Part shown: positions 43,701 to 52,847 of the stretch, in pieces
Layout: every line of letters starts with the position of its first letter
Numbering within the stretch: position 1 is the first letter of the stretch
Source: Sulfitobacter sp. HI0040
Lineage (GTDB): Bacteria > Pseudomonadota > Alphaproteobacteria > Rhodobacterales > Rhodobacteraceae
Direction of reading: 5' to 3'
Length of the DNA stretch: 54,373 nucleotides
Assembly: GCF_001634885.1 (NCBI RefSeq)
Contig: NZ_LWEX01000146.1
Coordinates: forward strand, 1-54,373
The notes under the pieces: model-generated
What the model was told of the DNA's origin: nothing
Databases searched by the model: none
Seen by the model: the letters and a program-made list of their open reading frames with translations, nothing else
Program-made: the position numbers and the translations under genes

Positions 43701-44174
43701 CGCCTGCTGACCGCCTTCGAGCAGGTCAACTCCAACTTCGCCATGCTGTTTCGTCACCTCTTCGGCGGCGGGGAGGCGAACCTTGTCATGGTCGAATCCG
43801 ACGATCCACTGGAAGCGGGGCTCGAGATCATGTGCCAGCCGCCGGGCAAGAAGTTGAGCACGCTCAGCCTTCTTTCCGGAGGAGAGCAGACGCTGACCGC
43901 GATGGCCCTGATCTTTGCCGTCTTCCTTGCCAACCCCGCGCCGATCTGCGTGCTCGACGAGGTGGACGCGCCGCTCGACGATGCCAACGTCACACGGTTC
44001 TGCGACCTGTTGGATGAGATGTGTCGACAGACGGACACGCGGTTTTTGATCATCACGCACCATGCGGTGACCATGGCGCGGATGGATCGCCTGTTCGGTG
44101 TCACTATGGCCGAACAGGGCGTGAGCCAGCTGGTTTCCGTGGACCTGAAAAAGGCGGAGACGCTGGTGGCGTGA
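40719..44174 (+). CDS. smc: Chromosome segregation protein SMC
   Basis: 1151 residues. Walker A GPNGCGKSN at 31-39, two long coiled-coil arms, a hinge near the middle (from ILDRLQVEQGFEKALGAAL to about LWRWDGYRAWAED), then signature LLSGGEQTLTAMAL and Walker B CVLDEVDAPLDD. It organises the chromosome with ScpAB. I chose GTG at 40719 because it is the family start (RFSKLRLTGFKSF) and has AGGGAA upstream; the TTG at 40683 is possible but without such a site. Confidence 0.96.
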   Translation: MRFSKLRLTGFKSFVDPTDLIIADGLTGVVGPNGCGKSNLLEALRWVMGENRPTAMRGGGMEDVIFAGAATRPARNFAEVALHVDNSERLAPAGFNDNDQLEIVRRITRDVGSAYKAGGKDVRARDVQMLFADASTGAHSPALVRQGQIAELINAKPRNRRRILEEAAGISGLYQRRHEAELKLNAAETNLSRVDDVIEQLAAQLAQLARQAKQAARYREIGEQLRRAEGMLLYRRWHDADDARARADAELRERVSSTAAAEGVVTRAGKERQAAEDALPALREETTIAAAMVQRLNVQRDTLADQEARARAAIEALTGRITQLARDIERESGLNRDAGETIERLDSEQAELTAAAEGHDAALEAASETAREAADMLQEREADLTARTEETARLIARHASAERLLEDSRKTEAKSAADAQRAQDAVARSRDELNKAHQDFERAGTEETAAKQAAAEADEALTAAEDARAATQLREADARAERSAAEGEMNALSAEASALAKLVARDTAEGGQILDRLQVEQGFEKALGAALADDLRSPEVDADGPSGWTVLPPYAQAHPLPHGVTPLSGHVSVPDVLVRRMDQIGLVEPDEGSALQAALAPGQRLVSLEGDLWRWDGYRAWAEDAPSAAALRLQQLNRLEVLKQSLEQATQRAGAAEDAHAALQRQLAEETEADRAARERRRAADRAMADAGRALSRAESDRNLAEGRLEALGLAVRRHEEEAMAARGRVQEAERALAELGDVAQARTAVDDLRMTVEAARITMISHRSAHDELRREGEARARRLQQVTKDLTGWRNRLETAEKRSAELVERKSASEKELAGAQAAPAQIATQQEAIAVEIARAESRAAAASAAQTAAEAALRETTQAERDAERAASEAREARARSEARAEAARDLVAQAAERIADDQQVTPNQLLTRLNVTPADIGGAEVLDGEVARLKRQRDALGAVNLRAEEDAREVQEEHDGLAHEKADLEEAIRTLRSGIASLNREGRERLLTAFEQVNSNFAMLFRHLFGGGEANLVMVESDDPLEAGLEIMCQPPGKKLSTLSLLSGGEQTLTAMALIFAVFLANPAPICVLDEVDAPLDDANVTRFCDLLDEMCRQTDTRFLIITHHAVTMARMDRLFGVTMAEQGVSQLVSVDLKKAETLVA

Positions 44175-44228
44175 CCCTTCGCAGCTTCAGGGCAGCTTAA
44201 TATTGCTTCGCGGCCAGTCGCGCAGGGT

Positions 44229-44621
44229 TTAGTCGGGCTTGCCCTCTACCGGGCCGCCCGCCTTTGTCCAACCGGTGAACCCATCGCTGAGGTGGGCGGC
44301 GTCGAACCCCATGTCCTGCAGGGTGGCGACAGACAGAGCTGACCGCCAGCCTGACGCACAGTGAAAGACAAAGGTCTTGTCCTGTGCGAAGACCTCTTTG
44401 AAATAGGGGCTGTCCGGGTCCACCCAGAATTCCAGCATGCCGCGCGGGCAGTGGAACGCGCCGGGGATGTGCCCGGTGCGTTCACGTTCTCTGGGATCGC
44501 GCAAGTCCACGAAAACGACCTCCGGATCATCCAGCATGGGGATTGCTTCGCTGCTTTCTATTTCCCTGATACGAGACCGTGCTTCGGCGACCATATCGGC
44601 GGATGATTTTTTCAGCGGCAT
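44229..44621 (-). CDS. Rhodanese-like domain protein
   Basis: 130 residues, one rhodanese domain. The active cysteine is in FHCASGWRS, and the CH2A motif DLRDPRERERTGHIPGAFHCPRG is present. It would bind sulfane sulfur; acceptor unknown. It is convergent with smc and behind the transglycosylase gene, 10 nt from its end. Confidence 0.92.
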   Translation of the reverse strand: MPLKKSSADMVAEARSRIREIESSEAIPMLDDPEVVFVDLRDPRERERTGHIPGAFHCPRGMLEFWVDPDSPYFKEVFAQDKTFVFHCASGWRSALSVATLQDMGFDAAHLSDGFTGWTKAGGPVEGKPD

Positions 44622-44631
44622 AAAGCTTTCC

Positions 44632-45810
44632 TCAGAGACTGTTCAATAGCGCGGGTGTGGGCCAGCCGTCCACCGGGAGGCCCAGCCGCTTCTGTTCGGC
44701 CCGGACAGCGGCGCGGGTACCTGCCCCCAGAATACCATCGACACCGCCGACATCGTAGCCCCGTTCCTTTAGGGTGGTCTGCAACCGCTTCATCTGCGCG
44801 CCATCGAGGCCCGGATCGGGGTTGCCCGCGTCATAAACGGGCGCGCCAGCAAGCCGCGTGGCGAAATAGGCTGCGGTCATGACGTAGGTGAAGCTCTGGT
44901 TCCAGTCGAAATAGACCCGGAAATTGGGATAGGCGAGGAAGGCAGGCCCCCCGCGTCCCTGCGGCAGCAGCAGGGAGGCTGTCAGCCCCTCGGGCAACGC
45001 GCCGTTCCGCGCGTTTACCCCCAGTGCGGCCCATTCAGAAACCGGCATCTGCGTTTCCAGCCCGGTCAGCGACCAGTCGAAATCGGACGGCACTGAAACC
45101 TCGGTCAACCAAGGTTCGCCTGCGCGCCAGCCAAGGCTTTGCAGCATCTTGCCGCCGGACATTAGCGCATCCGCCGGCGAAGTCTTGAGCGAGACCTTCC
45201 CGTCACCGTCGCCGTCCACACCGTTTTCGAGGATATCGCGGGGCAGCATCTGGACCATCCCGATCTCTCCGGCCCATGCGCCGGTCGTGCGGGCGGGGTC
45301 GAAATTGCCCTTTTCATAGAGTTCGACAGCCGCCAGCACCTGCGGGCGGAAAAGCTCGGGCCTGCGGCAATCATGGGCCAGCGTCACCAGCGCGTTCGCG
45401 GTGTTGAAATCCCCCTGAAACGCACCGTAGTCCGTCTCGAAAGCCCAGAACGCGAGGATGACGTGCCGGTCGACGCCGAACTCCTCTTCGACCCGGTCGA
45501 AGGTTGTATCATGCTTTCTGGCATTCGCGCGCCCGCGCTCGATCCGGTCATTGGAAATGAGGCGGCGGGAAAATTCGATGAATGGCTTCTGAAAGACGCC
45601 CTGTGCCTGATCGGCCCGCAGCACGGCGGGATCCTGCCGGACCCCGGCGAAGAAACGGTCCACCCTAGCAGGATCATGGCCCTTTTCGACGGCTTCGAAC
45701 TTCAACCCGTCGACGAATTCGGAAAAGCTGCCGCCGCAGGGTGTCTGGGCAATGACGGGGGAGGAAATGGCAATGCCAACGGCTGCGGCAAGAAAGAAGA
45801 AGGGGCGCAT
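44632..45810 (-). CDS. Lytic murein transglycosylase, MltB family
   Basis: 392 residues. A signal peptide (MRPFFFLAAAVGIAISSPVIAQ) is followed by the SLT_2 domain with the catalytic glutamate in LAFWAFETDYGAFQGD and the segment GAWAGEIGMVQMLPRDI, then a C-terminal peptidoglycan-binding domain (MKRLQTTLKERGYDVGGVDGILGAGTRAAV). It cleaves peptidoglycan to anhydro-muropeptides. It has no lipobox, so it is periplasmic and soluble. Confidence 0.94.
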   Translation of the reverse strand: MRPFFFLAAAVGIAISSPVIAQTPCGGSFSEFVDGLKFEAVEKGHDPARVDRFFAGVRQDPAVLRADQAQGVFQKPFIEFSRRLISNDRIERGRANARKHDTTFDRVEEEFGVDRHVILAFWAFETDYGAFQGDFNTANALVTLAHDCRRPELFRPQVLAAVELYEKGNFDPARTTGAWAGEIGMVQMLPRDILENGVDGDGDGKVSLKTSPADALMSGGKMLQSLGWRAGEPWLTEVSVPSDFDWSLTGLETQMPVSEWAALGVNARNGALPEGLTASLLLPQGRGGPAFLAYPNFRVYFDWNQSFTYVMTAAYFATRLAGAPVYDAGNPDPGLDGAQMKRLQTTLKERGYDVGGVDGILGAGTRAAVRAEQKRLGLPVDGWPTPALLNSL

Positions 45811-45819
45811 AAGAACCTT

Positions 45820-46734
45820 TCAATTCAGCGACAGGCCAAGGATGAGGGCAACGCCCAGCGTCAGCGCCCATGCCTGCCAAAGGCGCGCGACGGCAGCGTC
45901 GATCGCGCCGGGTCCGATGGATCGCGCCCCCGATCCGTGCACCCACGCGAACTGCTGCAATTCGCCGTTATAGGCCCGCGGACCGGCGAGCGCCACTCCT
46001 ATGGCCCGGGCCATAGCGGCTTCCGGCCAGCCCGCATTGGGGGAGCGGTGTCGGCCCGCATCCTTCGCGATGTCGCGCCATTGCCCGATCCGCCCCGCCG
46101 GCAGCGCGATGAGGATGGCCGTAAGCCGTGCCGGGATCAGGTTCAGCAGGTCGTCCGCCCGTGCTGCTGCCTTGCCGAATTTTTCATGCCGGGGGGTCCG
46201 GTATCCTATCATGCTGTCGGCTGTGTTGACGATCTTGTAGACCAGCAGGCCGGGAAGCCCCCCCAGCAGAAACCAGAAAGCGGGGGCGATCACCCCGTCG
46301 CTGAGATTTTCGGCGGCGCTTTCGATGGCGGAGCGGCTGACCGCGGAGGCATCCATATCGGCTGTGTCCCGGCTGACGATCCGCGCCACGGCACGCCGCC
46401 CTTCAGCGAGCGACAGGCGCAATCCGGACGCCACCGCGCGCACGTGATCGACCAGCGAGCGGTGCGCCAGCAGGATCGCCGCGACAATGATTTCGACAAC
46501 CGGACCCAACAGGCCGAGAAGCAGGCCGAGTACCAGCGCGGCAGTCATGAGAGCGGCCATGCAAAGCGTGCCGCGCAGAAAGCGATGTTCCCCCTTGTTG
46601 AACCGTCGGTCGCACCAGCCAACCGCCCGCCCCATGAGCACCGCGGGATGGGGAAATCTGCGCCAGAGCCACTCCGGCTCCCCCAGAAGGGCATCCAGCA
46701 GCAGAGCCAGCACCAGCATGAGCGCGGTGTTCAT
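45820..46734 (-). CDS. cbiB: Adenosylcobinamide-phosphate synthase
   Basis: 304 residues, membrane protein with several helices. Family motifs [23 protein letters not shown] and [35 protein letters not shown] are clear. It attaches the aminopropanol (phosphate) arm to cobyric acid in cobalamin synthesis. Its start overlaps the cobD stop by ATGA, so the two act in sequence from one operon. Confidence 0.95.
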   Translation of the reverse strand: MNTALMLVLALLLDALLGEPEWLWRRFPHPAVLMGRAVGWCDRRFNKGEHRFLRGTLCMAALMTAALVLGLLLGLLGPVVEIIVAAILLAHRSLVDHVRAVASGLRLSLAEGRRAVARIVSRDTADMDASAVSRSAIESAAENLSDGVIAPAFWFLLGGLPGLLVYKIVNTADSMIGYRTPRHEKFGKAAARADDLLNLIPARLTAILIALPAGRIGQWRDIAKDAGRHRSPNAGWPEAAMARAIGVALAGPRAYNGELQQFAWVHGSGARSIGPGAIDAAVARLWQAWALTLGVALILGLSLN

Positions 46735-47705
46735 GCCAATGCCTGCTCCAGCCGGGCCCATCCATCAGCCGGGGGTAGGCCGAGGCGCAGCCATTGGGGC
46801 GCGTAGCTGAACGTCCGGCTCCAGATTTGGTGCCTCGCCAGCCGTTCCTGCCAAAGCGCGGCATCCGGCGTTTCATAGAGGCGAAACAGATCGGTGCCCC
46901 CCGCAAGCTGCAGGCCCGCCTTTTTGGCGAGTTGATCCAGCCGGGCTGCATCGGCGCGCAGGCGTTGATGGGTTGCCTCCGCCCAGGCGGTATCGCGCAG
47001 CGCGGTCGTGCCGATTTCGAGCGCGGGGCCGCTTACCGGCCAGGGGCCGAGCATGTCGGCAAGCCGCGCGATCAATGCCGGGTCCCCCACCACGAAGCCC
47101 AGCCGGAGGCCGGCGAGGCCCCAGAATTTCCCGAAACTTTTCAGGATCAGCAGACCGGGCCTCGTGGCATGGGGCATGAGGCTGGCGGAAGGCATCACGT
47201 CGCAGAAGCTTTCATCCACAATCATCAATGGGGCGGTCAGCGCCGAAGCGTCGAAGGTTCTGCCGTCGGGGTTGTTCGGATGCACGATGACGGCGGCCTC
47301 GGCCTGCTCGCTCTCGGGGACCTCTGTCCAGCCGTGGGCGGCGAAGGACGCGCCGTGTTCGTTGTAGGTGGGCTGCGCGATGCTGACCCGCCCCGGCGAC
47401 GCCAGCCGGGGGATTTGCGCGATCGCGGCAGAGGCGCCCGGCACGGCAAGCAAGGCAGCGTCCGGTGGCACGTTCCAGAAATGCCGCGCGGCCTCGATCA
47501 ATCGTTCCTGTGCGCGTTTGTCGGGCAGGGCGGTCCAGCTATCCGGTGACAGGCGGGGCACTGGGTAGGGCCGAGGATTGATGCCGGTCGAAAGATCGAT
47601 CCAATCGGCGCGGTGGCCCCCGAATCGTTTCGCGGCCGCGTCCAATCCTCCGCCATGCTCCCTAATGTTTCCCGACACATATCCCCGCTTTCGCCCGCTG
47701 CGCAT
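46731..47705 (-). CDS. cobD: Threonine-phosphate decarboxylase
   Basis: 324 residues, class I/II PLP aminotransferase fold with the lysine in [19 protein letters not shown]. Near the N-terminus are EHGGGLDAA and [12 protein letters not shown], typical of CobD/CobC. It makes aminopropanol phosphate from threonine phosphate for CbiB. The ATG at 47705 is preceded by GGAGG; starts at 47735 or at GTG 47678 are also possible. No cobalamin riboswitch is visible upstream. Confidence 0.92.
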   Translation of the reverse strand: MRSGRKRGYVSGNIREHGGGLDAAAKRFGGHRADWIDLSTGINPRPYPVPRLSPDSWTALPDKRAQERLIEAARHFWNVPPDAALLAVPGASAAIAQIPRLASPGRVSIAQPTYNEHGASFAAHGWTEVPESEQAEAAVIVHPNNPDGRTFDASALTAPLMIVDESFCDVMPSASLMPHATRPGLLILKSFGKFWGLAGLRLGFVVGDPALIARLADMLGPWPVSGPALEIGTTALRDTAWAEATHQRLRADAARLDQLAKKAGLQLAGGTDLFRLYETPDAALWQERLARHQIWSRTFSYAPQWLRLGLPPADGWARLEQALA

Positions 47706-47833
47706 TTTCGCGACGCCTCCGGCGACAAAACGCAAATTGGCGCACGGATCAAGTAAAGACGCCTTTCATGCAGGGCTTTCGCTGTGCTTTGGCCTCAAAT
47801 TTTCTTGCCGGATCACGGGGCTGACCCAGATTG

Positions 47834-47861
47834 TCGCAAATAATTAACTTGATGTTTGCGA
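47834..47861. repeat. Inverted repeat upstream of the hypothetical gene
   Basis: TCGCAAA and TTTGCGA, perfect over 7 bp with 14 nt between, 35-62 nt before the next gene. The left arm lies in ATTGTCGCAA, also found at 6242-6251 ahead of the benzoate-CoA ligase. It may be an operator. Confidence 0.4.
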
Positions 47862-47895
47862 TGCTTGCGGCAGCCTGACCTGAGGGGGTGTGGAT

Positions 47896-48243
47896 ATGGA
47901 AGCGATGTTATCGACGGAAGTTCGGGCCGGGCTCAACGCTGCGCGGGCCGCCAGCATAAGAAAAGCGACGCGGCTGCGGATCGAGGTGGATGGCGCACGC
48001 CATTCCATTCTGCGCATGAAGGGGAACGGCTTTGCGCTGGACCCCAAAGAGGTGCCCCAGCTGCGCGGGCTTGTCGATGTCTATGACGGGGCCACACATC
48101 TGATGCGCTGCCTCGTCGTCGCCGTGGATGAGATCGACGGTGAAATGCACTACGAGTTCAAACGCGCGACCCGGGTTGCGGACCGGCCCGCTGCCGATTT
48201 CGTACGCGACGACAACGCACCCGTCGCGCTGATCGGTATCTGA
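47896..48243 (+). CDS. Conserved hypothetical protein
   Basis: 115 residues, no signal peptide or membrane helix. The middle has FALDPKEVPQLRGLVDVYDG and a strand-rich end (HYEFKRATRVADRPAADF). I believe similar small proteins occur in other Rhodobacteraceae, without assigned role; its strand pattern might fit a PilZ-like barrel, but I see no RxxxR motif. The ATG at 47896 is preferred over the GTG at 47890 because GAGGGGG lies 7 nt before it. Confidence 0.75.
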   Translation: MEAMLSTEVRAGLNAARAASIRKATRLRIEVDGARHSILRMKGNGFALDPKEVPQLRGLVDVYDGATHLMRCLVVAVDEIDGEMHYEFKRATRVADRPAADFVRDDNAPVALIGI

Positions 48244-48273
48244 GCGGGGCGGCCTTTCGGTACCTGCGAATGT

Positions 48274-49443
48274 CTATTGCAGGTCAGCGAATGCGCGCCG
48301 CACCCTTTCGCAGGCTTCCACCACCCGTGCCCGGGGCGTTGCGATATTGAAGCGCAGATAATCTTCGCCACCCTTGCCGAAGGTTGGCCCGTGGTTGACC
48401 GCGATCTGTGCGTCCTGTTCCACCCTGCGGGTGAACTCCTCCCTCTCCATCCCCGTGCCTGAAAAATCGACCCAAGCCAGATAGGTCGATTCAAGCGGCA
48501 TGGAGCGCAGGCCGGGTATCGCATTCATAGCCTCATCAAAGACCCGGCGATTGCCGTCGAGGTACGTGCATAGATCATCGACCCAGGCGGCGCCCTCTGG
48601 CGAGTAGGCCGCTGTCGCCATGAAAAGCCCGAAGGAGTTCGGGGACAGGCCAAGCGCGGCCATGCGCTTTCCAAATTTGGCGCGCAGTTGGGCATGGGGG
48701 ATAATGACGTTCCCGATATGGCTGCCCGCGATGTTGAAGGTCTTCGTCGTCGCCGTCATCACGATGAGCCGATCCTCGATCCCGTCCAGCAGGGCCATCG
48801 GTGTATGGCTTTGCCCGGGCATCAGAAGGTCGTGATGAATTTCGTCCGAAACGATCAGCAGATCGTGGCGCTTGGCGAAATCGGCGACACTCTGCAGTTC
48901 CGCCCGGGTCCATACGCGGCCGCCGGGATTGTGGGGAGAGCAGAGGATCAGCATTTTTTCCTGACCGGTCATCTGCGCGTCGTAGCTGTCGAAATCGAAG
49001 GTGTACCGCCCGTCATCCAGTGCGAGTTCACATTCGACCACTTCGCGCCCTGCCGCTTTTATGACCCGGGCGAAGGCATGATAGACCGGGGTGAACAACA
49101 CGATCCCGTCCCCGGGCTGGGTAAAGGCATCCACGCACATGGCGGTGCCGTTCACCAGCCCGTGTGTCGTAAAGATCCACTCAGGCGCGACATCCCAGCC
49201 GTGGCGGTTTTTCATCCACCACTGGATCGCGCCAAGGTATTCGGAATCGTCGCCGAAATAGCCGTACACGCCATGGTCGATCTGCCGCTGCAAGGCTTGC
49301 TGCACCACCTCGGGCGGGCGGAAATCCATGTCGGCCACCCACATGGCAATGCCCGTTTCGGCCGGAACGCCGTAGACTTTCTCCATCGCGTCCCATTTTG
49401 AGCAATGGGTGCCGCGGCGCTCGATGATTTCGTCAAAACTCAT
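48274..49443 (-). CDS. PLP-dependent C-S lyase, MalY/PatB family
   Basis: 389 residues. Fold type I with EVVQQALQRQIDHGVYGYF, the segment ILCSPHNPGGRVWTRAEL, SDEIHHDLLMPG and the PLP lysine in MTATTKTFNIAGSHIGN, which are signatures of the PatB/MalY group. These cleave cystathionine and similar C-S bonds to a thiol, pyruvate and ammonia. It is alone on the - strand, divergent from the deformylase operon. Confidence 0.93.
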   Translation of the reverse strand: MSFDEIIERRGTHCSKWDAMEKVYGVPAETGIAMWVADMDFRPPEVVQQALQRQIDHGVYGYFGDDSEYLGAIQWWMKNRHGWDVAPEWIFTTHGLVNGTAMCVDAFTQPGDGIVLFTPVYHAFARVIKAAGREVVECELALDDGRYTFDFDSYDAQMTGQEKMLILCSPHNPGGRVWTRAELQSVADFAKRHDLLIVSDEIHHDLLMPGQSHTPMALLDGIEDRLIVMTATTKTFNIAGSHIGNVIIPHAQLRAKFGKRMAALGLSPNSFGLFMATAAYSPEGAAWVDDLCTYLDGNRRVFDEAMNAIPGLRSMPLESTYLAWVDFSGTGMEREEFTRRVEQDAQIAVNHGPTFGKGGEDYLRFNIATPRARVVEACERVRRAFADLQ

Positions 49444-49541
49444 GGATGTCTCCTGTTGTCCCGGACCGGCAGGCTAGCCACAATCGCCCGGGCCGCAAGC
49501 CCCCGGTTGCGGCAGCCCGAGGCTTCGCCTAAATCACTGAC

Positions 49542-50060
49542 ATGATACGCCCGATCCTATTGCATCCCGATCCACGGTTGAAAAAGCCGGCCCAGGCCGT
49601 CGATGATCTGTCAGACGCCCGGCGCGCGTTGGCCGACGACATGCTGGCCACCATGTACGATGCCCCGGGCATCGGTCTTGCCGCGCCGCAGGTCGGTGTG
49701 CTGGAGCGGCTGATCGTGATGGATTGCGTCAAGGAGGAAGGCGTCGCCGCGCGCCCGCTGGTGATGTTCAACCCGCAGATCGTCGCATCCTCCGACACAT
49801 TGAACACCTACGAAGAGGGGTGCCTGTCCATCCCCGAGCAATTCGCAGACGTAACCCGCCCCGCCGAGGTTGAGGTGACATGGCTCGACCGGGAGGGCCG
49901 GGAGCAGCGCGAAACCTTCGATGGGCTTTGGGCGACGTGCGTCCAGCATGAAATCGACCATCTCGACGGGAAGCTTTTCATCGATTATCTCAAGCCACTC
50001 AAACGCCAGATGATCACGCGAAAGATGGTGAAGCTGAAGCGGGAGCTTGCACGCGAATGA
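49542..50060 (+). CDS. def: Peptide deformylase
   Basis: 172 residues. All three motifs are intact: GIGLAAPQ at 43-50, EGCLS with metal ligand C94, and QHEIDH with H136, E137 and H140. It removes the formyl group from new proteins. First of three tandem deformylase genes before fmt; the next one starts within its stop (ATGA). Confidence 0.97.
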   Translation: MIRPILLHPDPRLKKPAQAVDDLSDARRALADDMLATMYDAPGIGLAAPQVGVLERLIVMDCVKEEGVAARPLVMFNPQIVASSDTLNTYEEGCLSIPEQFADVTRPAEVEVTWLDREGREQRETFDGLWATCVQHEIDHLDGKLFIDYLKPLKRQMITRKMVKLKRELARE

Positions 50061-50557
50061 GCGTTCTGCCGATCCTGAAATGGCCCGATCCGTTTCTTCG
50101 TGTTCACTGTGCGCCGGTCGCCGAGATCACGCCGGACATCGATACGCTCATCGCGGATATGTTCGACACGATGTATGCCGCCCCGGGGCGCGGGCTTGCG
50201 GCGCCGCAGGTCGGGCGGCACGAACGTGTCTTCGTGATCGACGGAGGCTGGAAAACCGGAATCCCTACGCCTATGGCCTTCGTGAACCCTGAGATCATCA
50301 CGATGTCCGACGAGATGCAAGTGGGCGAGGAAGCATGCCTGTCCATCCCGCGCGAAAGCATGATGGTTCCGCGCGCGCGGGAGGTAACCCTGCGCTGGGA
50401 CGGGCCGGGAATGACCCGCAGCGAAGCCGTTTTTTCCGGAGTGGAGGCGGTGCTGGTCCAGCATGAGTTCGATCATCTGAACGGTGTGGTGATCTATGAC
50501 CGCATCGACCGGAACGCCGCCCCTGCGGACAGCCGGCCAAGGCCGCCACGCCCGTGA
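50057..50557 (+). CDS. Second peptide deformylase
   Basis: 166 residues, about as long as the first copy but diverged. Motif 1 is GRGLAAPQ, motif 2 is EACLS (C94, Gly to Ala before it) and motif 3 is QHEFDH (H136, E137, H140). All metal ligands and the catalytic glutamate remain, so it is probably active, maybe with different preference. The proline-rich tail ([11 protein letters not shown]) is a difference. Overlaps both neighbours by four bases. Confidence 0.92.
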   Translation: MSVLPILKWPDPFLRVHCAPVAEITPDIDTLIADMFDTMYAAPGRGLAAPQVGRHERVFVIDGGWKTGIPTPMAFVNPEIITMSDEMQVGEEACLSIPRESMMVPRAREVTLRWDGPGMTRSEAVFSGVEAVLVQHEFDHLNGVVIYDRIDRNAAPADSRPRPPRP

Positions 50558-51051
50558 ACGTCCGCCGCTGTATACCCTGGCCGGATCCCCGGCTGCGACG
50601 CGGCGCAGAGCCGGTGGAGGAGATCACGGACGAAGTGCGCGCGATCTGGGACGACATGATAGATACCATGGATGCCATGCCCGGTGTCGGCCTCGCCGCG
50701 CCACAGATCGGGATCATGTTGCAGCTTGCGGTCGTCGATGCCTCGCAGGGGCGCAACCGTCGTATCCGGCTGGCAAACCCCCAGATCATCGATGCCTCCG
50801 CGGTCATGAACGACCATGATGAAGCGAGCCCCAACCTGCCCGGCGCATCCGCGCGCATATCCCGACCCCGGGGGGTTACCGTGCGCTACATCGATGAAAC
50901 CGGGATGGTGACGCGCCGTGATTTCGTAGGGCTGGAGGCGACATCCGTGCAGCATCAGATCGATCACCTTGCCGGAAAGATGTATTTCGACCGCTTGAGC
51001 AAGACCAAGCGGGACATGCTGTTGCGCCGCGCCCGGAAGGCCGCCCGATGA
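50554..51051 (+). CDS. Peptide deformylase-like protein, catalytically dead
   Basis: 165 residues. Motif 1 is intact (GVGLAAPQ, 44-51), but motif 2, EGCLS in active copies, reads EASPN, which puts Ser92 at the metal-ligand cysteine, and motif 3 is QHQIDH, with Gln135 in place of the catalytic glutamate. Both changes should abolish deformylase activity. Yet the frame is complete, begins with GTG at the stop of the second copy, and overlaps fmt by ATGA, so it is kept and translated. It may act as a binding partner or regulator of the active deformylases, or bind nascent chains. Confidence 0.88.
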   Translation: MNVRRCIPWPDPRLRRGAEPVEEITDEVRAIWDDMIDTMDAMPGVGLAAPQIGIMLQLAVVDASQGRNRRIRLANPQIIDASAVMNDHDEASPNLPGASARISRPRGVTVRYIDETGMVTRRDFVGLEATSVQHQIDHLAGKMYFDRLSKTKRDMLLRRARKAAR

Positions 51052-51980
51052 GCGGGCAAAAGCAGCGCCGCATCGTCTTCATGGGAACGCCGGAGTTCTC
51101 GGTGCCCGCTCTCGATGCGCTGTACGGCGCTGGGCATGACATCGCCTGTGTCTATACGCAGCCGCCCCGGCCCGCCGGGCGGGGCAAGCGCCCGCGTCCC
51201 AGCCCGGTACACCAGCGGGCAGAGGCGCTGGGCCTTACCGTACGCCATCCGGTTAGCCTGAAGGACGCCGCGGCACAGGCGGAATTCGCGACCCTTGGCG
51301 CCGATCTGGCGGTGGTGGTGGCTTATGGTCTCATCTTGCCGGCTGCCATCCTCGATGCGCCTGCGCAGGGCTGCCTCAACATCCATGCAAGCCTGCTGCC
51401 GCGGTGGCGGGGCGCCGCGCCCATTCACCGCGCGATCATGGCGGGGGATGATGAAACGGGCGTGTGTATCATGCAGATGGAAACGGGGCTGGATACGGGC
51501 CCGGTTCTGGATTGCGTGCGCATGCCGATCACGGGTGAGGATACGACCGCCGCCCTGCATGACCGGCTGGCCCGTTCCGGCGCCAATCTGATCGTGGACG
51601 TGCTGGCGCGGTTGGAAACGCTGGAGCCGATCCCCCAGCCGGATGATGGCGTGACCTACGCCTCGAAGATCGAAAAGGCCGAGGCCCGGATCGACTGGCA
51701 TCGCCCCGCGGAAGAGGTGGACCGGCAGATCCGCGGCCTCTCCCCCTTTCCGGGCGCGTGGTTCGAACATGAAGGCCAGAGGATCAAGGTGCTTCATTCC
51801 ACCCTTGCGGAAGGGTCCGGCGCAGCCGGTCTTGTTCTGGACGAGGCGCTTACAGTGGCCTGCGGGTCAGGTGCCGTTCAGCTCACCCGTTTGCAGCGCG
51901 CCGGCAAAGCCGCACAGGACGTGGCCGACTTCCAACGTGGCATGCAGATCGCGGCGGGTACCCGCCTGACCGGAGGATAG
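51048..51980 (+). CDS. fmt: Methionyl-tRNA formyltransferase
   Basis: 310 residues. The N-terminal domain has [16 protein letters not shown] and the folate site region [20 protein letters not shown] followed by [11 protein letters not shown]; the C-terminal barrel follows. It formylates initiator Met-tRNA, the opposite of deformylase action. Coupled by overlap to the deformylase genes before it. Confidence 0.97.
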   Translation: MSGQKQRRIVFMGTPEFSVPALDALYGAGHDIACVYTQPPRPAGRGKRPRPSPVHQRAEALGLTVRHPVSLKDAAAQAEFATLGADLAVVVAYGLILPAAILDAPAQGCLNIHASLLPRWRGAAPIHRAIMAGDDETGVCIMQMETGLDTGPVLDCVRMPITGEDTTAALHDRLARSGANLIVDVLARLETLEPIPQPDDGVTYASKIEKAEARIDWHRPAEEVDRQIRGLSPFPGAWFEHEGQRIKVLHSTLAEGSGAAGLVLDEALTVACGSGAVQLTRLQRAGKAAQDVADFQRGMQIAAGTRLTGG

Positions 51981-51983
51981 GCG

Positions 51984-52220
51984 ATGTTTCCAACGATCAT
52001 GGGTACGGTCGTGATTGCGGGTATCGTGGGGTATCTCAGCGAAAAATCCGGATTTACCCACAATGGCATCCTGCAATCGATCATCATCTGCATCGGCGGC
52101 GCGTTCCTGTTCTATTTCGTCCGGCTGATGTTCGGCATCGGCTTCGGCAGCCCGGGGCTCAATGCCATCGCCTCCTCCATCGGGGCGCTGATCATCGTGC
52201 CGTTTCACTGGCGGCGCTGA
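51984..52220 (+). CDS. Small membrane protein, GlsB/YeaQ-like
   Basis: 78 residues, three hydrophobic helices (TIMGTVVIAGIVGYLSE, ILQSIIICIGGAFLFYFVRLMFGIGF, IASSIGALIIVPF), as in transglycosylase-associated GlsB/YeaQ proteins, although the similarity is loose. Three nt behind fmt, preceded by GGAGG, so it closes the deformylase operon. Function unknown. Confidence 0.72.
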   Translation: MFPTIMGTVVIAGIVGYLSEKSGFTHNGILQSIIICIGGAFLFYFVRLMFGIGFGSPGLNAIASSIGALIIVPFHWRR

Positions 52221-52223
52221 GCC

Positions 52224-52847
52224 TCAGGTTTTCGGCGGGCTGCTCTTGTAGACAGGCAGGTGCCATCCCCAGAAAAGCGATCCGGCCCGCAGTACCCAGG
52301 TAACAGCCGCCCCCGCCAACAGCGGCGCCGTCACTGCCGGAAGGTAGGCGGCAAGGGCAGCCGCCGTGGCTGCACCGGCGAAGGCCGCCGTAACGTAGAG
52401 TTCCCCCTGCTTCAGCACCAGCGGCACCTGACCGACGACAACATCACGCAGGAGCCCGCCCATGCAGCCAGTGATCATCCCCATCAGAACGACAACGATT
52501 GCAGTTTGCTCAAGCGCGAGAGCGACGCCCGCCCCGGCCGCCACGGCCACGCAGAGCGCCAGACTATCGAGCCAGATCAGAGTGCGAAGCCTGCTTTCCA
52601 GAAGATGCGCCGTAAAGAAGACGACGAGTGCTGCAAAGACCCCGACGGCGAGGTAGGTCGGATTGTCGATCCAGAAGATCGGATTGCGATCCAGCAGCAG
52701 GTCACGGATCGTGCCACCGCCAAGCGCCGTGAGGCAGGCCACAAAGGCAAAGCCCACCAGGTCAAGTTGCGCCCGGCTCGCTACCAGCGCGCCGGTGATG
52801 GCAAAGACCAGCACCGAGGCGTAATCCAGCAGCGCCACCAAAGTCAT
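52224..52847 (-). CDS. TRIC channel/UPF0126 family membrane protein
   Basis: 207 residues, seven hydrophobic helices in two repeats. The conserved glycine motifs [17 protein letters not shown] and [16 protein letters not shown] identify the bacterial TRIC-type cation channel (UPF0126). The ATG at 52847 overlaps the rnhA stop (ATGA); the longer frame is antisense-like and rejected. Likely potassium-selective by family. Confidence 0.92.
   Translation of the reverse strand: MTLVALLDYASVLVFAITGALVASRAQLDLVGFAFVACLTALGGGTIRDLLLDRNPIFWIDNPTYLAVGVFAALVVFFTAHLLESRLRTLIWLDSLALCVAVAAGAGVALALEQTAIVVVLMGMITGCMGGLLRDVVVGQVPLVLKQGELYVTAAFAGAATAAALAAYLPAVTAPLLAGAAVTWVLRAGSLFWGWHLPVYKSSPPKT

Noticed and set aside
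47706-47833. Cobalamin riboswitch ahead of cobD
   Set aside because: No B12-box-like sequence or the expected long structured leader is visible on the - strand upstream of cobD.
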